A program made the position numbers and the translations under genes. A stretch of DNA of 64,000 bases from Phenylobacterium montanum (GTDB lineage Bacteria > Pseudomonadota > Alphaproteobacteria > Caulobacterales > Caulobacteraceae). Shown piece after piece: positions 16,927 to 27,567 of this stretch; position 1 is the stretch's first letter; every line of letters starts with the position of its first letter. Location of the stretch: the NCBI RefSeq assembly GCF_018135625.1, contig NZ_CP073078.1, positions 4,124,501 to 4,188,500 on the forward strand. Reading direction: 5' to 3'. A model generated the notes under the pieces. It was not told where the DNA came from and ran no database searches. It worked only from the letters and a program-made list of their open reading frames with translations.

Positions 16927-17814
16927 CTACTTGAATTCGGGCTGGGTCCAATTGGGCCAGATGTCGGGCAGGTCGCTGGACACGTGGTTCGGATAGTTCG
17001 GCGCCCGCTTCTCCAGGAAGGACGAGACCCCTTCCTTGGCGTCCTCGGCGCGGCCGCGGTACTGGATGGCGCGGCTGTCGGCGCGGTGGGCGTCCATGGG
17101 ATGGGCGGCGCCGAGCATGCGCCACATCATCTGCCGGGTCAGGGCCACCGAGACCGGGGCGGTGTTGTCGATGATCTCGCGGACGATCGCGCGGGCGGCG
17201 GGAAGCAGTTCGTCCGGCGCGTGCAGCGAACGGACCAGGCCGCGCTCGTGCGCCTCGGCGGCAGGGAACACCCGGCCGGAATAGCTCCATTCCAGGGCGG
17301 TGGAGATGCCGACGATGCGTGGCAGGAACCAGGACGAGGCGGCCTCCGGCGTGATTCCGCGGCGGGCGAAGACAAAGCCGAAGCGGGCCTCGGTCGAGGC
17401 GATGCGGATGTCCATGGCCAGCTGCATGGTCACCCCGATGCCGACCGCCGCCCCGTTCACCGCGCAGATCACCGGCTTGAGGCTGTCGAAGATGCGCAGG
17501 GTGACCCGCCCGCCGCCGTCGCGATAGACGTCGCCGACCTTGGCCTCCTCGCGGGCGCTCTCGCCGCGGGCGGCGTAGTCGAAGGTCTGGCCGCCGCTGG
17601 AGAGATCGGCGCCGGCGCAGAAGGCCCGCTGGCCAGAGCCGGTGACGATCACCGCCTTGACCGCGTCGTCGGCGTCGGTCTCGTCGAACGCCGCGATCAT
17701 CTCCAGCATCATCTGGGCGGTGAAGGCGTTCATCTTGTCGGGGCGGTTGAGGGTGATCGTGGCGATCCCGTCCTCGACCGAATACAGCAGGGTTTCGAAG
17801 CTGGGCGTCGCCAT
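16927..17814 (-). CDS. Enoyl-CoA hydratase/isomerase (crotonase superfamily)
   Basis: Crotonase-fold enzyme of 295 residues acting on acyl-CoA thioesters. Oxyanion-hole segments are visible: AFCAGADLSS near residue 65 and NGAAVGIGVTMQLAMDIRIA near 118, followed by FGFVFARRGITPEAASSWFL, where the catalytic-Glu region lies (TPEA). This pattern is common among enoyl-CoA hydratase/isomerases of uncertain substrate. It is divergent from the GMC oxidoreductase gene (144-bp gap), and a MaoC dehydratase and an acyl-CoA ligase lie nearby, so a shared role in fatty-acid or alcohol catabolism is plausible. Confidence 0.9.
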   Translation of the reverse strand: MATPSFETLLYSVEDGIATITLNRPDKMNAFTAQMMLEMIAAFDETDADDAVKAVIVTGSGQRAFCAGADLSSGGQTFDYAARGESAREEAKVGDVYRDGGGRVTLRIFDSLKPVICAVNGAAVGIGVTMQLAMDIRIASTEARFGFVFARRGITPEAASSWFLPRIVGISTALEWSYSGRVFPAAEAHERGLVRSLHAPDELLPAARAIVREIIDNTAPVSVALTRQMMWRMLGAAHPMDAHRADSRAIQYRGRAEDAKEGVSSFLEKRAPNYPNHVSSDLPDIWPNWTQPEFK

Positions 17815-17959
17815 TCTCTAAGCTCTCCTCTGGTCTTTCCCCTTGCTGGCGCCCCTGTCCGAGCGTCAGTCAAGACGGCCTGTCGCCCAACGTTGCCAAG
17901 CGCGCCAGGGCGGGCCATACCACCTTAGTGAACAACGATAATACGTCCAGGAGGAGACG

Positions 17960-19630
17960 ATGGCCGAACGGCTGGAAGCCGACTACGTGATCGTGGGGGC
18001 CGGCTCGGCGGGCTGCGTGCTGGCCAATCGGCTGAGCGCCGACGGCCGGACCCGGGTGATCCTCTTGGAAGCCGGCGGCGATGACCGTCCGACCAGGAAC
18101 CCCGGCCAGTTCATGTCCAACCTGATGATCCACGTCCCGGTCGGCTATGCCGAGACGCTGAAGGATCCCAAGGTCAACTGGCTCTATCCCACCGAACCCG
18201 ATCCCGGCACCGGCGACCGGGTGCACGTCTGGCCGCGGGGCAAGGTGCTGGGCGGCTCGTCCTCGATCAACGGCCTTTTGTATATCCGCGGCCAGCACAG
18301 CGACTACGACAACTGGCGCCAGCTGGGCTGCGAGGGCTGGTCCTGGGCCGACGTGAAGCCCTATTTCCTGCGCGCCCAGCATCAGGAACGGGGCGATATG
18401 GGCGGTATGCACGGCGTCGGCGGGCCGCTGAACGTCTCGGACGTGACCCAGAAACATGAAGTCTCCGACGCCGTGATCGACGCCTGCGTCGAGGCCGGCA
18501 TCCCGCGCAACGCCGATGTCAACGGCGCCGAGCAGGAGGGCGTCTGCTACTATCAGCTGACGGTCAAGAACGGCCAGCGCTGCTCGGCGGCGGTGGCCTA
18601 TCTGCACCCGGTGATGGGGCGCTCGAACCTGCGCGTCGAGACCGAGGCCCTCACCGGCAAGGTGCTGTTCGACGGCAAGCGGGCCGTGGGCGTCGAGTTC
18701 GTGCAGCACGGCCAGAAGAAGACGGCCATGGCCGCCCGCGAGGTGATCCTGTGCGGCGGGGCGATCAATTCGCCCCAGTTGCTGCAGCTCTCGGGCGTCG
18801 GCCCGGGCGAGCTTTTGCGCGAGCATGGGATCGAGGTTCTGGTCGACGCCCCGGGCGTCGGCGGGAATCTGCAGGATCACTACGTGATCAGCGCCACCTA
18901 TCGCCTGAAGCCGCATGTGATCTCGGTCAACGAGCTGACCAAGGGCGGCCGCTTCGTGGGCGAGGCGATCAAGTACTTGTTCCAGCGCAAAGGGCTTCTG
19001 ACGCTGTCGGCCGCCCATATCGCCGCTTTCTGCAAATCGCGGCCGGACCTGGCCAGCCCCGACATCCAGTTCCACATCCTCCCGGCGACCATGAACGTCG
19101 ACAAGCTGGTCAACGAGCAGAAGATGGTGCTGGAGGACTTGCCCGGCCTGACCATCGCTCCCTGCCAGGTGCGCCCCGAGAGCCGCGGCGACATCAGGAT
19201 CAAGTCGGCCGACCCCAGCGTCTATCCGGCGATCCGCGCCAACTATCTGAGCAACCCCCTGGACCAGGAGGTGGCGGTGGCCTCGCTGCACTGGGCGCGC
19301 AAGATCGCAAGTCAGCCTGCGCTGGCGCCTTACGTCGATCACGAGATGGCGCCGGGACCGGACTTCGCCACCGATGCGGCCCTTCTCGAATATGCCCGCA
19401 TGGCTGGCTCGACCATCTATCACCCGGTCGGCACCTGCCAGATGGGCCACGGGCCGCAGGCGGTGGTCGATCCGCAGTTGAAGGTTCGGGGCGTCGAGGG
19501 CCTTCGTGTAGTCGACGCCTCGGTGATGCCACGCCTCGTCTCCGGCAACACCAATGCCCCGACGATCATGATCGCCGAGAAGGCGGCGGACATGATCCTG
19601 GGCAAAGCGGCGCTCGCCAGCGCCGCCTGA
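17960..19630 (+). CDS. GMC-family FAD-dependent oxidoreductase (choline/alcohol dehydrogenase-like)
   Basis: A 556-residue flavoprotein of the glucose-methanol-choline family. The ADP-binding fold [18 protein letters not shown] lies at about 9-26, then [18 protein letters not shown] (GMC signature 1), [19 protein letters not shown] (signature 2), HPVGTCQMG with a catalytic His and the final [17 protein letters not shown]. These enzymes oxidise alcohols to aldehydes; aliphatic-alcohol (AlkJ-like) and choline dehydrogenases are the nearest types, and the exact substrate is unknown. The ribosome site GGAGGAG precedes the ATG. No signal peptide is present. A MaoC-type gene follows after 63 bases, suggesting an operon. 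Confidence 0.9.
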   Translation: MAERLEADYVIVGAGSAGCVLANRLSADGRTRVILLEAGGDDRPTRNPGQFMSNLMIHVPVGYAETLKDPKVNWLYPTEPDPGTGDRVHVWPRGKVLGGSSSINGLLYIRGQHSDYDNWRQLGCEGWSWADVKPYFLRAQHQERGDMGGMHGVGGPLNVSDVTQKHEVSDAVIDACVEAGIPRNADVNGAEQEGVCYYQLTVKNGQRCSAAVAYLHPVMGRSNLRVETEALTGKVLFDGKRAVGVEFVQHGQKKTAMAAREVILCGGAINSPQLLQLSGVGPGELLREHGIEVLVDAPGVGGNLQDHYVISATYRLKPHVISVNELTKGGRFVGEAIKYLFQRKGLLTLSAAHIAAFCKSRPDLASPDIQFHILPATMNVDKLVNEQKMVLEDLPGLTIAPCQVRPESRGDIRIKSADPSVYPAIRANYLSNPLDQEVAVASLHWARKIASQPALAPYVDHEMAPGPDFATDAALLEYARMAGSTIYHPVGTCQMGHGPQAVVDPQLKVRGVEGLRVVDASVMPRLVSGNTNAPTIMIAEKAADMILGKAALASAA

Positions 19631-19693
19631 ATGCTTGCCGGCCCCGGTGAAATGGGTCATCAAAACGCGCGTTTAAATTTCGGAGGAAGCCAG

Positions 19694-20143
19694 ATGGCCG
19701 CTGTCGAATTCAAGGATCTGCCCGGACTGGTCGGCCAGGAGGTCGGGGTCTCCGACTGGCTGGAAATCACCCAGGACCGCGTGAACAAGTTCGCGGACGC
19801 CACCGGCGACCACCAGTGGATCCACGTCGATGTCGAGCGCGCCACCAAGGAGATCGGCGGCCCGATCGCCCATGGCTACCTGACCCTGTCGCTGATCCCG
19901 TTCCTCGGCGCCGGCCTTTTGAACGTCAAGGGCGTGACCCGGGGCATCAACTACGGCTCGGACAAGGTGCGCTTCACCAACATGGTCCGCGTCGGCAAGC
20001 GCGTGCGCCTGCGCCAGAAGCTGATCGGCGCCGAGCCCAAGTCCGGCGGCATCCAGCTGAAGAACGAGTGCACCATCGAGATCGAAGGCGAGGAACGCCC
20101 AGCCTGCGTCGCCGAGACCATCAGCGTCATTTACGGCGGGTGA
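19694..20143 (+). CDS. MaoC-like (R)-enoyl-CoA hydratase
   Basis: A 149-residue single hot-dog domain protein of the MaoC family, hydrating (R)-specific 2-enoyl-CoA. The catalytic motif is intact: FADATGDHQWIHVDVERA (Asp and His in the Asp-x4-His arrangement) followed by GGPIAHGYLTLSL. The C-terminal strand core (GKRVRLRQKLIGAEPKSGG) is typical. The ATG at 19694 has GGAGGAA upstream, which decides the start over an upstream in-frame ATG at 19631. It lies just downstream of the GMC oxidoreductase gene on the same strand. A hairpin with stem TTTCCCC/GGGGAAA (20155-20174) follows, without a U-run. Confidence 0.9.
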   Translation: MAAVEFKDLPGLVGQEVGVSDWLEITQDRVNKFADATGDHQWIHVDVERATKEIGGPIAHGYLTLSLIPFLGAGLLNVKGVTRGINYGSDKVRFTNMVRVGKRVRLRQKLIGAEPKSGGIQLKNECTIEIEGEERPACVAETISVIYGG

Positions 20144-20213
20144 GGTTTTTCTCTTTTCCCCCGCAACGGGGAAAGGGGCTAAGACCGAGCGCGATGTTTA
20201 AAGGACCCCGCCC

Positions 20214-20624
20214 ATGGCCGATTTCCGCAAAGTCACCGACGCCTTCACCGTTGCGCCGCAGATCGCGCCCGGGGACCTGGCCGAGGCCGCGGCCATGGGC
20301 TTTACGCTGGTGATCAACAACCGCCCGGACGGCGAGGCTCCCGGCCAGCCGACCAGCGCGGAGATGGCGGCGGCGGCCGAGGCGGCGGGGCTTGCCTACG
20401 TGCATATCCCAGTCATCGGCGGCCCTGGCCCGGCCCAGGTGCAGGCGGTCGCCGAGGCGGTCGCCGGGGCCGAGGGCCCGGTGCTGGCCTTCTGCCGATC
20501 AGGCACCCGCTCGATCGTCACCTGGTCGATCGGCCAGGCGGTCAGCGGCGCCCGCCCCCGCGACGAGCTGATCAAGCTGGGCGCCTCAGCCGGCTACGAC
20601 CTTTCCGGGGTGCTCGGAGGCTGA
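20214..20624 (+). CDS. TIGR01244/DUF442 family phosphatase-like sulfur transferase
   Basis: A 136-residue protein of the DUF442 (TIGR01244) family, with the dual-specificity-phosphatase fold and a C-x4-R P-loop, CRSGTR (Cys94-Arg99). The N-terminal ADFRKVTDAFTVAPQIAPGD and INNRPDGEAPGQP are family markers. In the Blh proteins of plant pathogens this domain is fused to a metallo-beta-lactamase persulfide dioxygenase and used in sulfide detoxification. Here a metallo-beta-lactamase-fold gene begins 4 bases after the stop, an unfused equivalent of that layout. Sulfurtransferase activity is inferred from family knowledge only. Confidence 0.8.
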   Translation: MADFRKVTDAFTVAPQIAPGDLAEAAAMGFTLVINNRPDGEAPGQPTSAEMAAAAEAAGLAYVHIPVIGGPGPAQVQAVAEAVAGAEGPVLAFCRSGTRSIVTWSIGQAVSGARPRDELIKLGASAGYDLSGVLGG

Positions 20625-20628
20625 TCCG

Positions 20629-21516
20629 ATGATCCCCTTCGTGCGCGAGATCGAGTTCGAATATGGCAAGCCGGACCAGGTCTCGCCCCTGATCCGGCGG
20701 GTGGTGGCCAACAATCCCGGGCCGTTCACCTACAGGGGCACCGGCGTCTATATCGTCGGCCGCGGCGAGGTGGCGGTGATCGACCCCGGCCCGCGGGACG
20801 AGGCGCACCTGGAGGCGCTGCTCGCCGCAACGTCGGGCGAGCGCATCACCCACATCCTGACCACCCACACCCATTCCGACCACTCGCCCCTGGCGCGGCC
20901 CCTGGCCGATCGGACCGGCGCGGTGGTGATCGGCCGCCCGCCGCCGGGCGACGCCGACGTCGCCATTCGCCTGGACGAGGGCCACGAGGCCGATTTTCGC
21001 CCAGACATCGAGGTCGCCGACGGCCAGGTCATCGAGGGCCCGGGCTGGACGCTTGAGGCGATCGCGACGCCTGGCCACGTGTCGAACCATGTCTGCTATG
21101 CGCTCAGGGAAGAGAACGCGCTCTTCAGCGGCGACCATGTGATGGGCTGGTCGACCACGGTGATCAGCCCGCCGCACGGGGACATGACCGACTACTACGC
21201 CAGCCTGGACAAGGTGGCGGCGCGCGACTTCTCCACCCTGTGGCCCACCCACGGCCCGCCGGTTACCGAGGTCGCGCCCTTCCTCGCAGCCTACAAGGCC
21301 CACCGCCTGGAGCGCGAGACGCAGATCATCGCGCAGATCAGGGCCGGCCGGACGCGGATTTCCGAGATGGTGCCGGTGATCTACGCCGCGGTCGATCCGC
21401 GCCTGCACCCTGCCGCCGCCCATTCCGTCCTGGCCCACATCATCCACCTGGAGCGCCAGGGCGTGATCGCCGCCGAGGGGCCGATGGGGCCGGGGGCGTC
21501 GTTCCGGGCGACCTGA
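20629..21516 (+). CDS. Metallo-beta-lactamase fold hydrolase (LACTB2-like)
   Basis: A 295-residue metallo-hydrolase with the zinc motif HTHSDH (80-85), the later ligand positions in TPGHVSNHVCY and LFSGDHVMGW, and a terminal WPTHGPP. The C-terminal 60 residues (about 230-290) resemble the small helical/winged extension of LACTB2-type proteins (TRISEMVPVIYAAVD, then HPAAAHSVLAHIIHLERQG). LACTB2 relatives are nucleases or thioester hydrolases; activity here is not predictable. It is closely coupled to the upstream DUF442 gene. A distinct ETHE1-like persulfide-dioxygenase pattern is not obvious. Confidence 0.85.
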   Translation: MIPFVREIEFEYGKPDQVSPLIRRVVANNPGPFTYRGTGVYIVGRGEVAVIDPGPRDEAHLEALLAATSGERITHILTTHTHSDHSPLARPLADRTGAVVIGRPPPGDADVAIRLDEGHEADFRPDIEVADGQVIEGPGWTLEAIATPGHVSNHVCYALREENALFSGDHVMGWSTTVISPPHGDMTDYYASLDKVAARDFSTLWPTHGPPVTEVAPFLAAYKAHRLERETQIIAQIRAGRTRISEMVPVIYAAVDPRLHPAAAHSVLAHIIHLERQGVIAAEGPMGPGASFRAT

Positions 21517-21616
21517 ACCCCCAGGAATACGAATGCAGGACCCATTTGCGGGCTAGGCTTTGCGCGCGCCGTCCGCATGATCGCCGCCAACGAGATCATA
21601 GGCTTAGGGGGTCAGC

Positions 21617-24043
21617 ATGGCGCGGCGCGTGGATCATTGGCTTTTGGGCGCAGCAGTGGCCGCGCTTGTGGCCAGCTCCGCTTCGGCGGCCACCGCGCCC
21701 AGCTACAGCCTGACGGCGAACGGCGTCACCCTCGAGGTCAGCGCGCCCCGGGCCGACATCGTGCGCATCCGCGCGGGCCATCCGGGCCTGCCGGAGGACG
21801 CCTCCTGGGCCGTCCTGCCCAGCGCGCGGGCGCAGAAGACGCCGCTGGAGGTCGCCGAGACGGCGGCCGAAGCCACGCTCACAACCTCGGCCCTCAGCGT
21901 GACCATCGACAAGACAACCTTGCACGTGACGGTCAAGGACCGCAGCGGGCGGTCGGTGCTGGACGACGCAGCCGGCGCCGGCCTCGCCTTTGGCCAGGGC
22001 GGCGGGTTTCGCTTGAAGAAGGCCATGCCGGCCGACGCCCACTATTTCGGCCTGGGCGACAAGGCCGGGCCGCTGGACCGGCGGGGCGGGTCCTTCACCA
22101 TGTGGAACACCGACGCCTACGGCTACGACGCCGCCAGCGACCCGCTTTACAAGTCGATCCCCTTCGTCCTGGGCGCCGACGAGACGGGTCATGCCTTCGG
22201 ACTGCTGGTCGACGACACCTGGCGCAGCAATTTCGACTTCGGCAAGGCCGCGCGCGACGTGCTGGAGGTCTCGGCCGAGGGCGGGCCGGTCGACTACTAC
22301 GTAATGGCCGGCCCGGACCCGAAGGCGGTGACCGAGGAATATGCCTGGCTGACGGGTCCTGCGCCCCTGGCCCCCGAATGGGCCCTGGGCTTCCAGCAGT
22401 CGCGCTATTCCTACGAGACCGAGGCCCGGGTGCGCGAGATCGCCGGGCGGCTGCGCGCCGACCGCCTGCCGGCCGACGTGCTCTATCTCGACATCGACTA
22501 CCAGGACCGCAACCGGCCGTTCACGGTCAACGGCAAGAGCTTCCCCGACCTGAAGAAGCTGGTCGGCGACCTGAAGGCGCAGGATTTCCGCGTGGTCCTG
22601 ATCACCGACCTGCACATCGCCGATGCGCCGGACCAGGGCTATGTCCCCTACGACACGGGCGCGAAGCTGGACGCCTTTCTGAAGGCGCCCGGCGGCGGGA
22701 CCTATGTCGGCGAGGTCTGGCCGGGGCCGGCGGTGTTCCCCGACTTCAGCCGGGCCAAGGTGCGAGGCTGGTGGGGCGGGCTCTACAAGGATTTCGTGGC
22801 CGACGGCGTGGCCGGCTTCTGGAACGACATGAACGAGCCGGCGATCTTCAAGCGCCGTGACCGCACCATGCCGCTGGACACAGTCCATCACATCGACGAG
22901 CCGGGCTTCGCCAGCCGCGACGCCAGCCACGCCGAGATGCATAACGTCTATGGCATGCTGAATTCCGAGGCGACCTATCAGGGCCTGTTGCAACTGACCC
23001 CCGACCAGCGGCCCTTCGTGCTGACCCGGGCGACCTATGCCGGCGGCCAGCGCTATGCGGCCACCTGGACCGGGGACAATTCCTCGACCTGGGGGCATCT
23101 GAAGCTCTCGACCGCGATGCTGGTCAATCTGGGCCTGTCGGGCTTTGCCTACAGCGGCGACGACATCGGCGGCTTCGCCGGCGACCAGCCGAGCGCGGAC
23201 CTTCTGACCCGCTGGATCGAGGTCGGGGCCTTCAATCCCATCTTCCGCGACCACGCCGCCAAGGGTAAGGCCGACCAGGAGCCCTGGGTCGGGGGTGCCG
23301 AGCACGAGGCGATCCGCCGCCAGTACATCGAGGCGCGCTACCGCCTGATGCCCTATCTCTATGGCCTTGCAGAGGACAACAGCCGCGCAGGCCTGCCGAT
23401 CATGCGGCCGGTGTTCCTGGAATATCCGACTATCCTCGGCGGCGGCGACATGGCCAATATGGCGGCCAACCAGTTCATGCTGGGGCCGGACCTGATGATC
23501 GCCCCGCCGGGCACCTGGGAGTCGCCCTCGTCCTATCCGGTGGTGCTGCCGGGCGGCGGCTGGTTCGACTACTGGACCGGCCGCAAGGTTGCGACGCCAA
23601 TCACCCAGGAGACGCCGCGGCTGGATCGCCTGCCGGTGTTCGTGCGCCCGGGCTCGATCATCCCGCGCCAGCCCCTGGTCCAGTCCACCATGGAGACGCC
23701 CAAAGGCCCGCTGGAACTGGCGGTCTATCCGGGGCCGGACTGCAAGGGATCGGTCTATCTGGATGATGGGACCAGTTTCGCCTACCGAAAGGGCGCGTTC
23801 CTGCGGCAGGGGTTCAGTTGTTCGTCTGCGAACGGGTCGACCACAGTGCGCATCGAGCCGCGCAAGGGATCATTCAAGCCTTGGTGGACCGGCCTGACCG
23901 TGACACTGCATGGCTGGGCGGCGCCGGCGGCCAAGGCGACGCTAGACGGCAAGCCGGTCCCGATGCGCTACAACGCCGAGCGTCAGGCGGTGATAGTGGA
24001 CTTGTCCGACGTAGTGGGAACGCTTGTCGTTGAGGGGCGATGA
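21617..24043 (+). CDS. Secreted GH31 family alpha-glucosidase
   Basis: An 808-residue glycoside hydrolase of family 31 (alpha-glucosidase/alpha-xylosidase group). A signal peptide is clear (LLGAAVAALVASSASA before ATAPSYSL). An N-terminal beta-sandwich (30-230) includes YFGLGDKAGPLDRRG. The TIM barrel follows with LPADVLYLDIDYQD, and the nucleophile motif WNDMNEP has its Asp near residue 404. Later barrel motifs are TRATYAGGQRYAATWTGDN and GYSGDDIGG-like FAYSGDDIGGFAG. C-terminal beta-domains end the protein. It should act in the periplasm or outside the cell on alpha-glucosides. No transporter or sugar regulator is adjacent, so it stands apart from a utilisation locus. Confidence 0.9.
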   Translation: MARRVDHWLLGAAVAALVASSASAATAPSYSLTANGVTLEVSAPRADIVRIRAGHPGLPEDASWAVLPSARAQKTPLEVAETAAEATLTTSALSVTIDKTTLHVTVKDRSGRSVLDDAAGAGLAFGQGGGFRLKKAMPADAHYFGLGDKAGPLDRRGGSFTMWNTDAYGYDAASDPLYKSIPFVLGADETGHAFGLLVDDTWRSNFDFGKAARDVLEVSAEGGPVDYYVMAGPDPKAVTEEYAWLTGPAPLAPEWALGFQQSRYSYETEARVREIAGRLRADRLPADVLYLDIDYQDRNRPFTVNGKSFPDLKKLVGDLKAQDFRVVLITDLHIADAPDQGYVPYDTGAKLDAFLKAPGGGTYVGEVWPGPAVFPDFSRAKVRGWWGGLYKDFVADGVAGFWNDMNEPAIFKRRDRTMPLDTVHHIDEPGFASRDASHAEMHNVYGMLNSEATYQGLLQLTPDQRPFVLTRATYAGGQRYAATWTGDNSSTWGHLKLSTAMLVNLGLSGFAYSGDDIGGFAGDQPSADLLTRWIEVGAFNPIFRDHAAKGKADQEPWVGGAEHEAIRRQYIEARYRLMPYLYGLAEDNSRAGLPIMRPVFLEYPTILGGGDMANMAANQFMLGPDLMIAPPGTWESPSSYPVVLPGGGWFDYWTGRKVATPITQETPRLDRLPVFVRPGSIIPRQPLVQSTMETPKGPLELAVYPGPDCKGSVYLDDGTSFAYRKGAFLRQGFSCSSANGSTTVRIEPRKGSFKPWWTGLTVTLHGWAAPAAKATLDGKPVPMRYNAERQAVIVDLSDVVGTLVVEGR

Positions 24044-24046
24044 CCT

Positions 24047-24328
24047 TCAGTCAAACTGCCGCTCGGGCCCACCTATATCGATGGAGAATTCGCTGTAACG
24101 CTTTGATAACGCCGCTCTGAGCGCAAGCACCGAACAGGGAATACCTGCCAGATAGCCAATGATGGCTGAGGCCGTCATTGGCAGCTGACCGGCGCCGGCA
24201 AAGCCGAAAAGAAATGCGATGATAAATGTGGTGGCGGCTCCTCCGGCCGCGCCGAAGATCGTTGCTCGCCAAAAGAATGCCCACCAGATCGCGACCAATT
24301 GTTTATTGGTTAGCGGAGTAGAACTCAT
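24047..24328 (-). CDS. Small two-span membrane protein, unknown function
   Basis: A 93-residue protein not assigned to any family I recognise. From the ATG at 24328 it has a short polar N-terminus (SSTPLTNKQL), a first hydrophobic segment at about 14-41 (WAFFWRATIFGAAGG, TTFIIAFLFGF) and a second at about 47-70 (TASAIIGYLAGIPCSVLALRA), then a polar tail. The region is less GC-rich than its neighbours, which could mean recent acquisition or weak selection. It converges on the GH31 gene with a 3-base gap and lies 42 bases beyond the acyl-CoA ligase stop's far side. A TTG at 24340 could add four residues. Confidence 0.55.
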   Translation of the reverse strand: MSSTPLTNKQLVAIWWAFFWRATIFGAAGGAATTFIIAFLFGFAGAGQLPMTASAIIGYLAGIPCSVLALRAALSKRYSEFSIDIGGPERQFD

Positions 24329-24370
24329 ACAGGCCCCCAACCTGAACCCCGACCTTTTCCTCAGCTTCCA

Positions 24371-26011
<1,641 letters not shown>

Positions 26012-26091
26012 GGTCACGTCCCCCTATTGTGCGTTGCGCAAATCGTAGTGCGCTGGGGGCTTGCGGGCAATCTCGCCGGAGCTCGCGGATC

Positions 26092-26760
26092 TTAAGGATA
26101 GAGCCGTGTCGTCGCCCAGGCAGCGTCCGGCGCCGAGCGCGTGAACACCAGCCTCTCGTGCAGGCGGAAGGGGCGGTCGCGCCAGAACTCCATGGCCAGG
26201 GGGCGGATGCGAAAGCCGGACCAGTGCGGCGGGCGCGGCACCTTGCCGACACCGAATTTCAGGGCGTATTCGGCCACCCGCTTTTCCAGGGCGAAGCGGT
26301 CGGGCGCCGGGCGCGACTGGTCCGAGGCCCAGGCGCCGATCTGGCTGTGACGGGCGCGGCCGGCGAAATAGGCGTCGGCCTCGGCCTCGCTGACCTGCTC
26401 GACCAGGCCGCGGACGCGCACCTGGCGGCGCAGGGACTTCCAGTGAAACAAGAGGGCCGCCTTCGGCTGGGCCAAAAGCTCCACACCCTTGGCGCTCTGG
26501 AAGTTGGTGTAGAATGTGAAGCCGCGGGCGTCGAAGTCCTTGAGCAGCACCATGCGCACGTCGGGCAGGCCATCGTCGTCGACGGTGGCGACGGCCATGC
26601 CGTTGGGATCGTTGATCTCGGCCGCCTTGGCTTCCTCGAACCATTCGGCGAACAGGGCCAGGGGGTCGGCGCCGTCCGGCAGGGGCGGCTCTGCGGCCCG
26701 GCCTGTGGCGTCATAGTCGGTCTCACTGGGCGAGGGCGGGATCAGGGTCGGCTTGGTCAT
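26092..26760 (-). CDS. pdxH: Pyridoxine/pyridoxamine 5'-phosphate oxidase
   Basis: FMN-dependent enzyme that makes pyridoxal 5'-phosphate, the last step of vitamin B6 synthesis and salvage. Its 222 residues show the PNPOx pattern: [42 protein letters not shown] (FMN binding), [17 protein letters not shown], and the C-terminal dimerisation domain with [21 protein letters not shown] and a final RLYP. The start ATG at 26760 heads an acidic N-terminus ([11 protein letters not shown]). It is divergent from the J-domain gene with an 84-bp gap. A TTAA-N7-TTGA site (26806-26820) lies in that gap. Confidence 0.93.
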   Translation of the reverse strand: MTKPTLIPPSPSETDYDATGRAAEPPLPDGADPLALFAEWFEEAKAAEINDPNGMAVATVDDDGLPDVRMVLLKDFDARGFTFYTNFQSAKGVELLAQPKAALLFHWKSLRRQVRVRGLVEQVSEAEADAYFAGRARHSQIGAWASDQSRPAPDRFALEKRVAEYALKFGVGKVPRPPHWSGFRIRPLAMEFWRDRPFRLHERLVFTRSAPDAAWATTRLYP

Positions 26761-26844
26761 GGCAGGGATATAGCGCCTCGCGGCGTCTCGCGCATCGCCT
26801 CAGGCTTAACCGACCATTGACCAAAATCAGGCCACGCTCCGGCG

Positions 26845-27522
26845 ATGAGCCAGGGGGAACCCGTCACCAGCTTTGTGCGCGCCGCCCGGGTTCTGGGTGT
26901 GGAGGCCGATTGCGGGCCCGATGCGCTGCAAAAAGCTTTCCGCGCCGCGGTCAAGCGCGCCCATCCCGACCGCCCTGGCGGCGACGCTGCACGGCTGAGG
27001 GCGGTTATCGAGGCGCACGAACTGTTGCGCGGGCGGAGAGAGACATCGCCTGCACCGTCGCCCGCCATCCTGACCATCACGCCGGGCGAGGCGCTCGCCG
27101 GCCTGCGCCGGCCCTTGCCGGCCGCGGACGGAACCATCCGCTTCGCCCGACTGCCTGCGGGCCTACGCGCCGGCGACCGGGTTCGGTTGGGGGCCGAGAT
27201 CCTGACCATCGCCATCAAGAGCCAGGCGGGCTTGTCGGTGATCGGCGACCACCTCTGCCTGAGCATCGAGGTCGAGCCTGCCCTGATGCGCCAGGGCGGC
27301 GAGGTTGGGGTGCAGACCCCCGCCGGTTCCCGCGCCCTGCGCGTCACTCGCCAGGACGCCATCCGCGGCCTCGCTCGCGTGGCCGGCGCGGGCCTGCCGG
27401 CGCGGGGAAGCCGGCCTCAGGGCGACCTCTTGGTGTGGCTGAAGCCCATGGACCTGCCCCAGGCCGGCGAAACCTCGGCCCAGGTCAAGCTGCGCCGCTT
27501 CGCCGCCGCCTGGGCCGCCTAA
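26845..27522 (+). CDS. Minimal J-domain protein with DnaJ C-terminal-like domain
   Basis: A 225-residue protein that starts with a short J-domain: SFVRAARVLGVEADCGPDAL, AFRAAVKRAHPDRPGGDAA, with the Hsp70-stimulating HPD at 40-42. After a short Pro-rich spacer (65-75) the rest resembles one substrate-binding domain of the DnaJ/CbpA C-terminal type (TPGEALAGL.RPLPAADGTIRF.RLPAGLRAGDRVRLG and LRVTRQDAI). There is no Gly/Phe linker and no zinc-finger cysteines (Cys24 is the main cysteine early on). It would act as an Hsp70 co-chaperone with a narrow client (inference). It is divergent from pdxH, and aroC starts 45 bases downstream. Confidence 0.75.
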   Translation: MSQGEPVTSFVRAARVLGVEADCGPDALQKAFRAAVKRAHPDRPGGDAARLRAVIEAHELLRGRRETSPAPSPAILTITPGEALAGLRRPLPAADGTIRFARLPAGLRAGDRVRLGAEILTIAIKSQAGLSVIGDHLCLSIEVEPALMRQGGEVGVQTPAGSRALRVTRQDAIRGLARVAGAGLPARGSRPQGDLLVWLKPMDLPQAGETSAQVKLRRFAAAWAA

Positions 27523-27567
27523 TTCTCAAGTTTCAACTTGGCCGAAGGATGCTCTAGAAGCATCCGC

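Noticed and set aside
17870-19663. A 597-codon antisense open frame over the GMC oxidoreductase gene
   Set aside because: Same cause: a His/Asp/Gln-rich low-complexity translation with no motif, while the plus-strand protein has all GMC signatures.
26806-26820. TTAACCGACCATTGA as a CtrA box between pdxH and the J-domain gene
   Set aside because: Only a single site with one mismatch in an ordinary gap; too weak to call on its own, so only mentioned.
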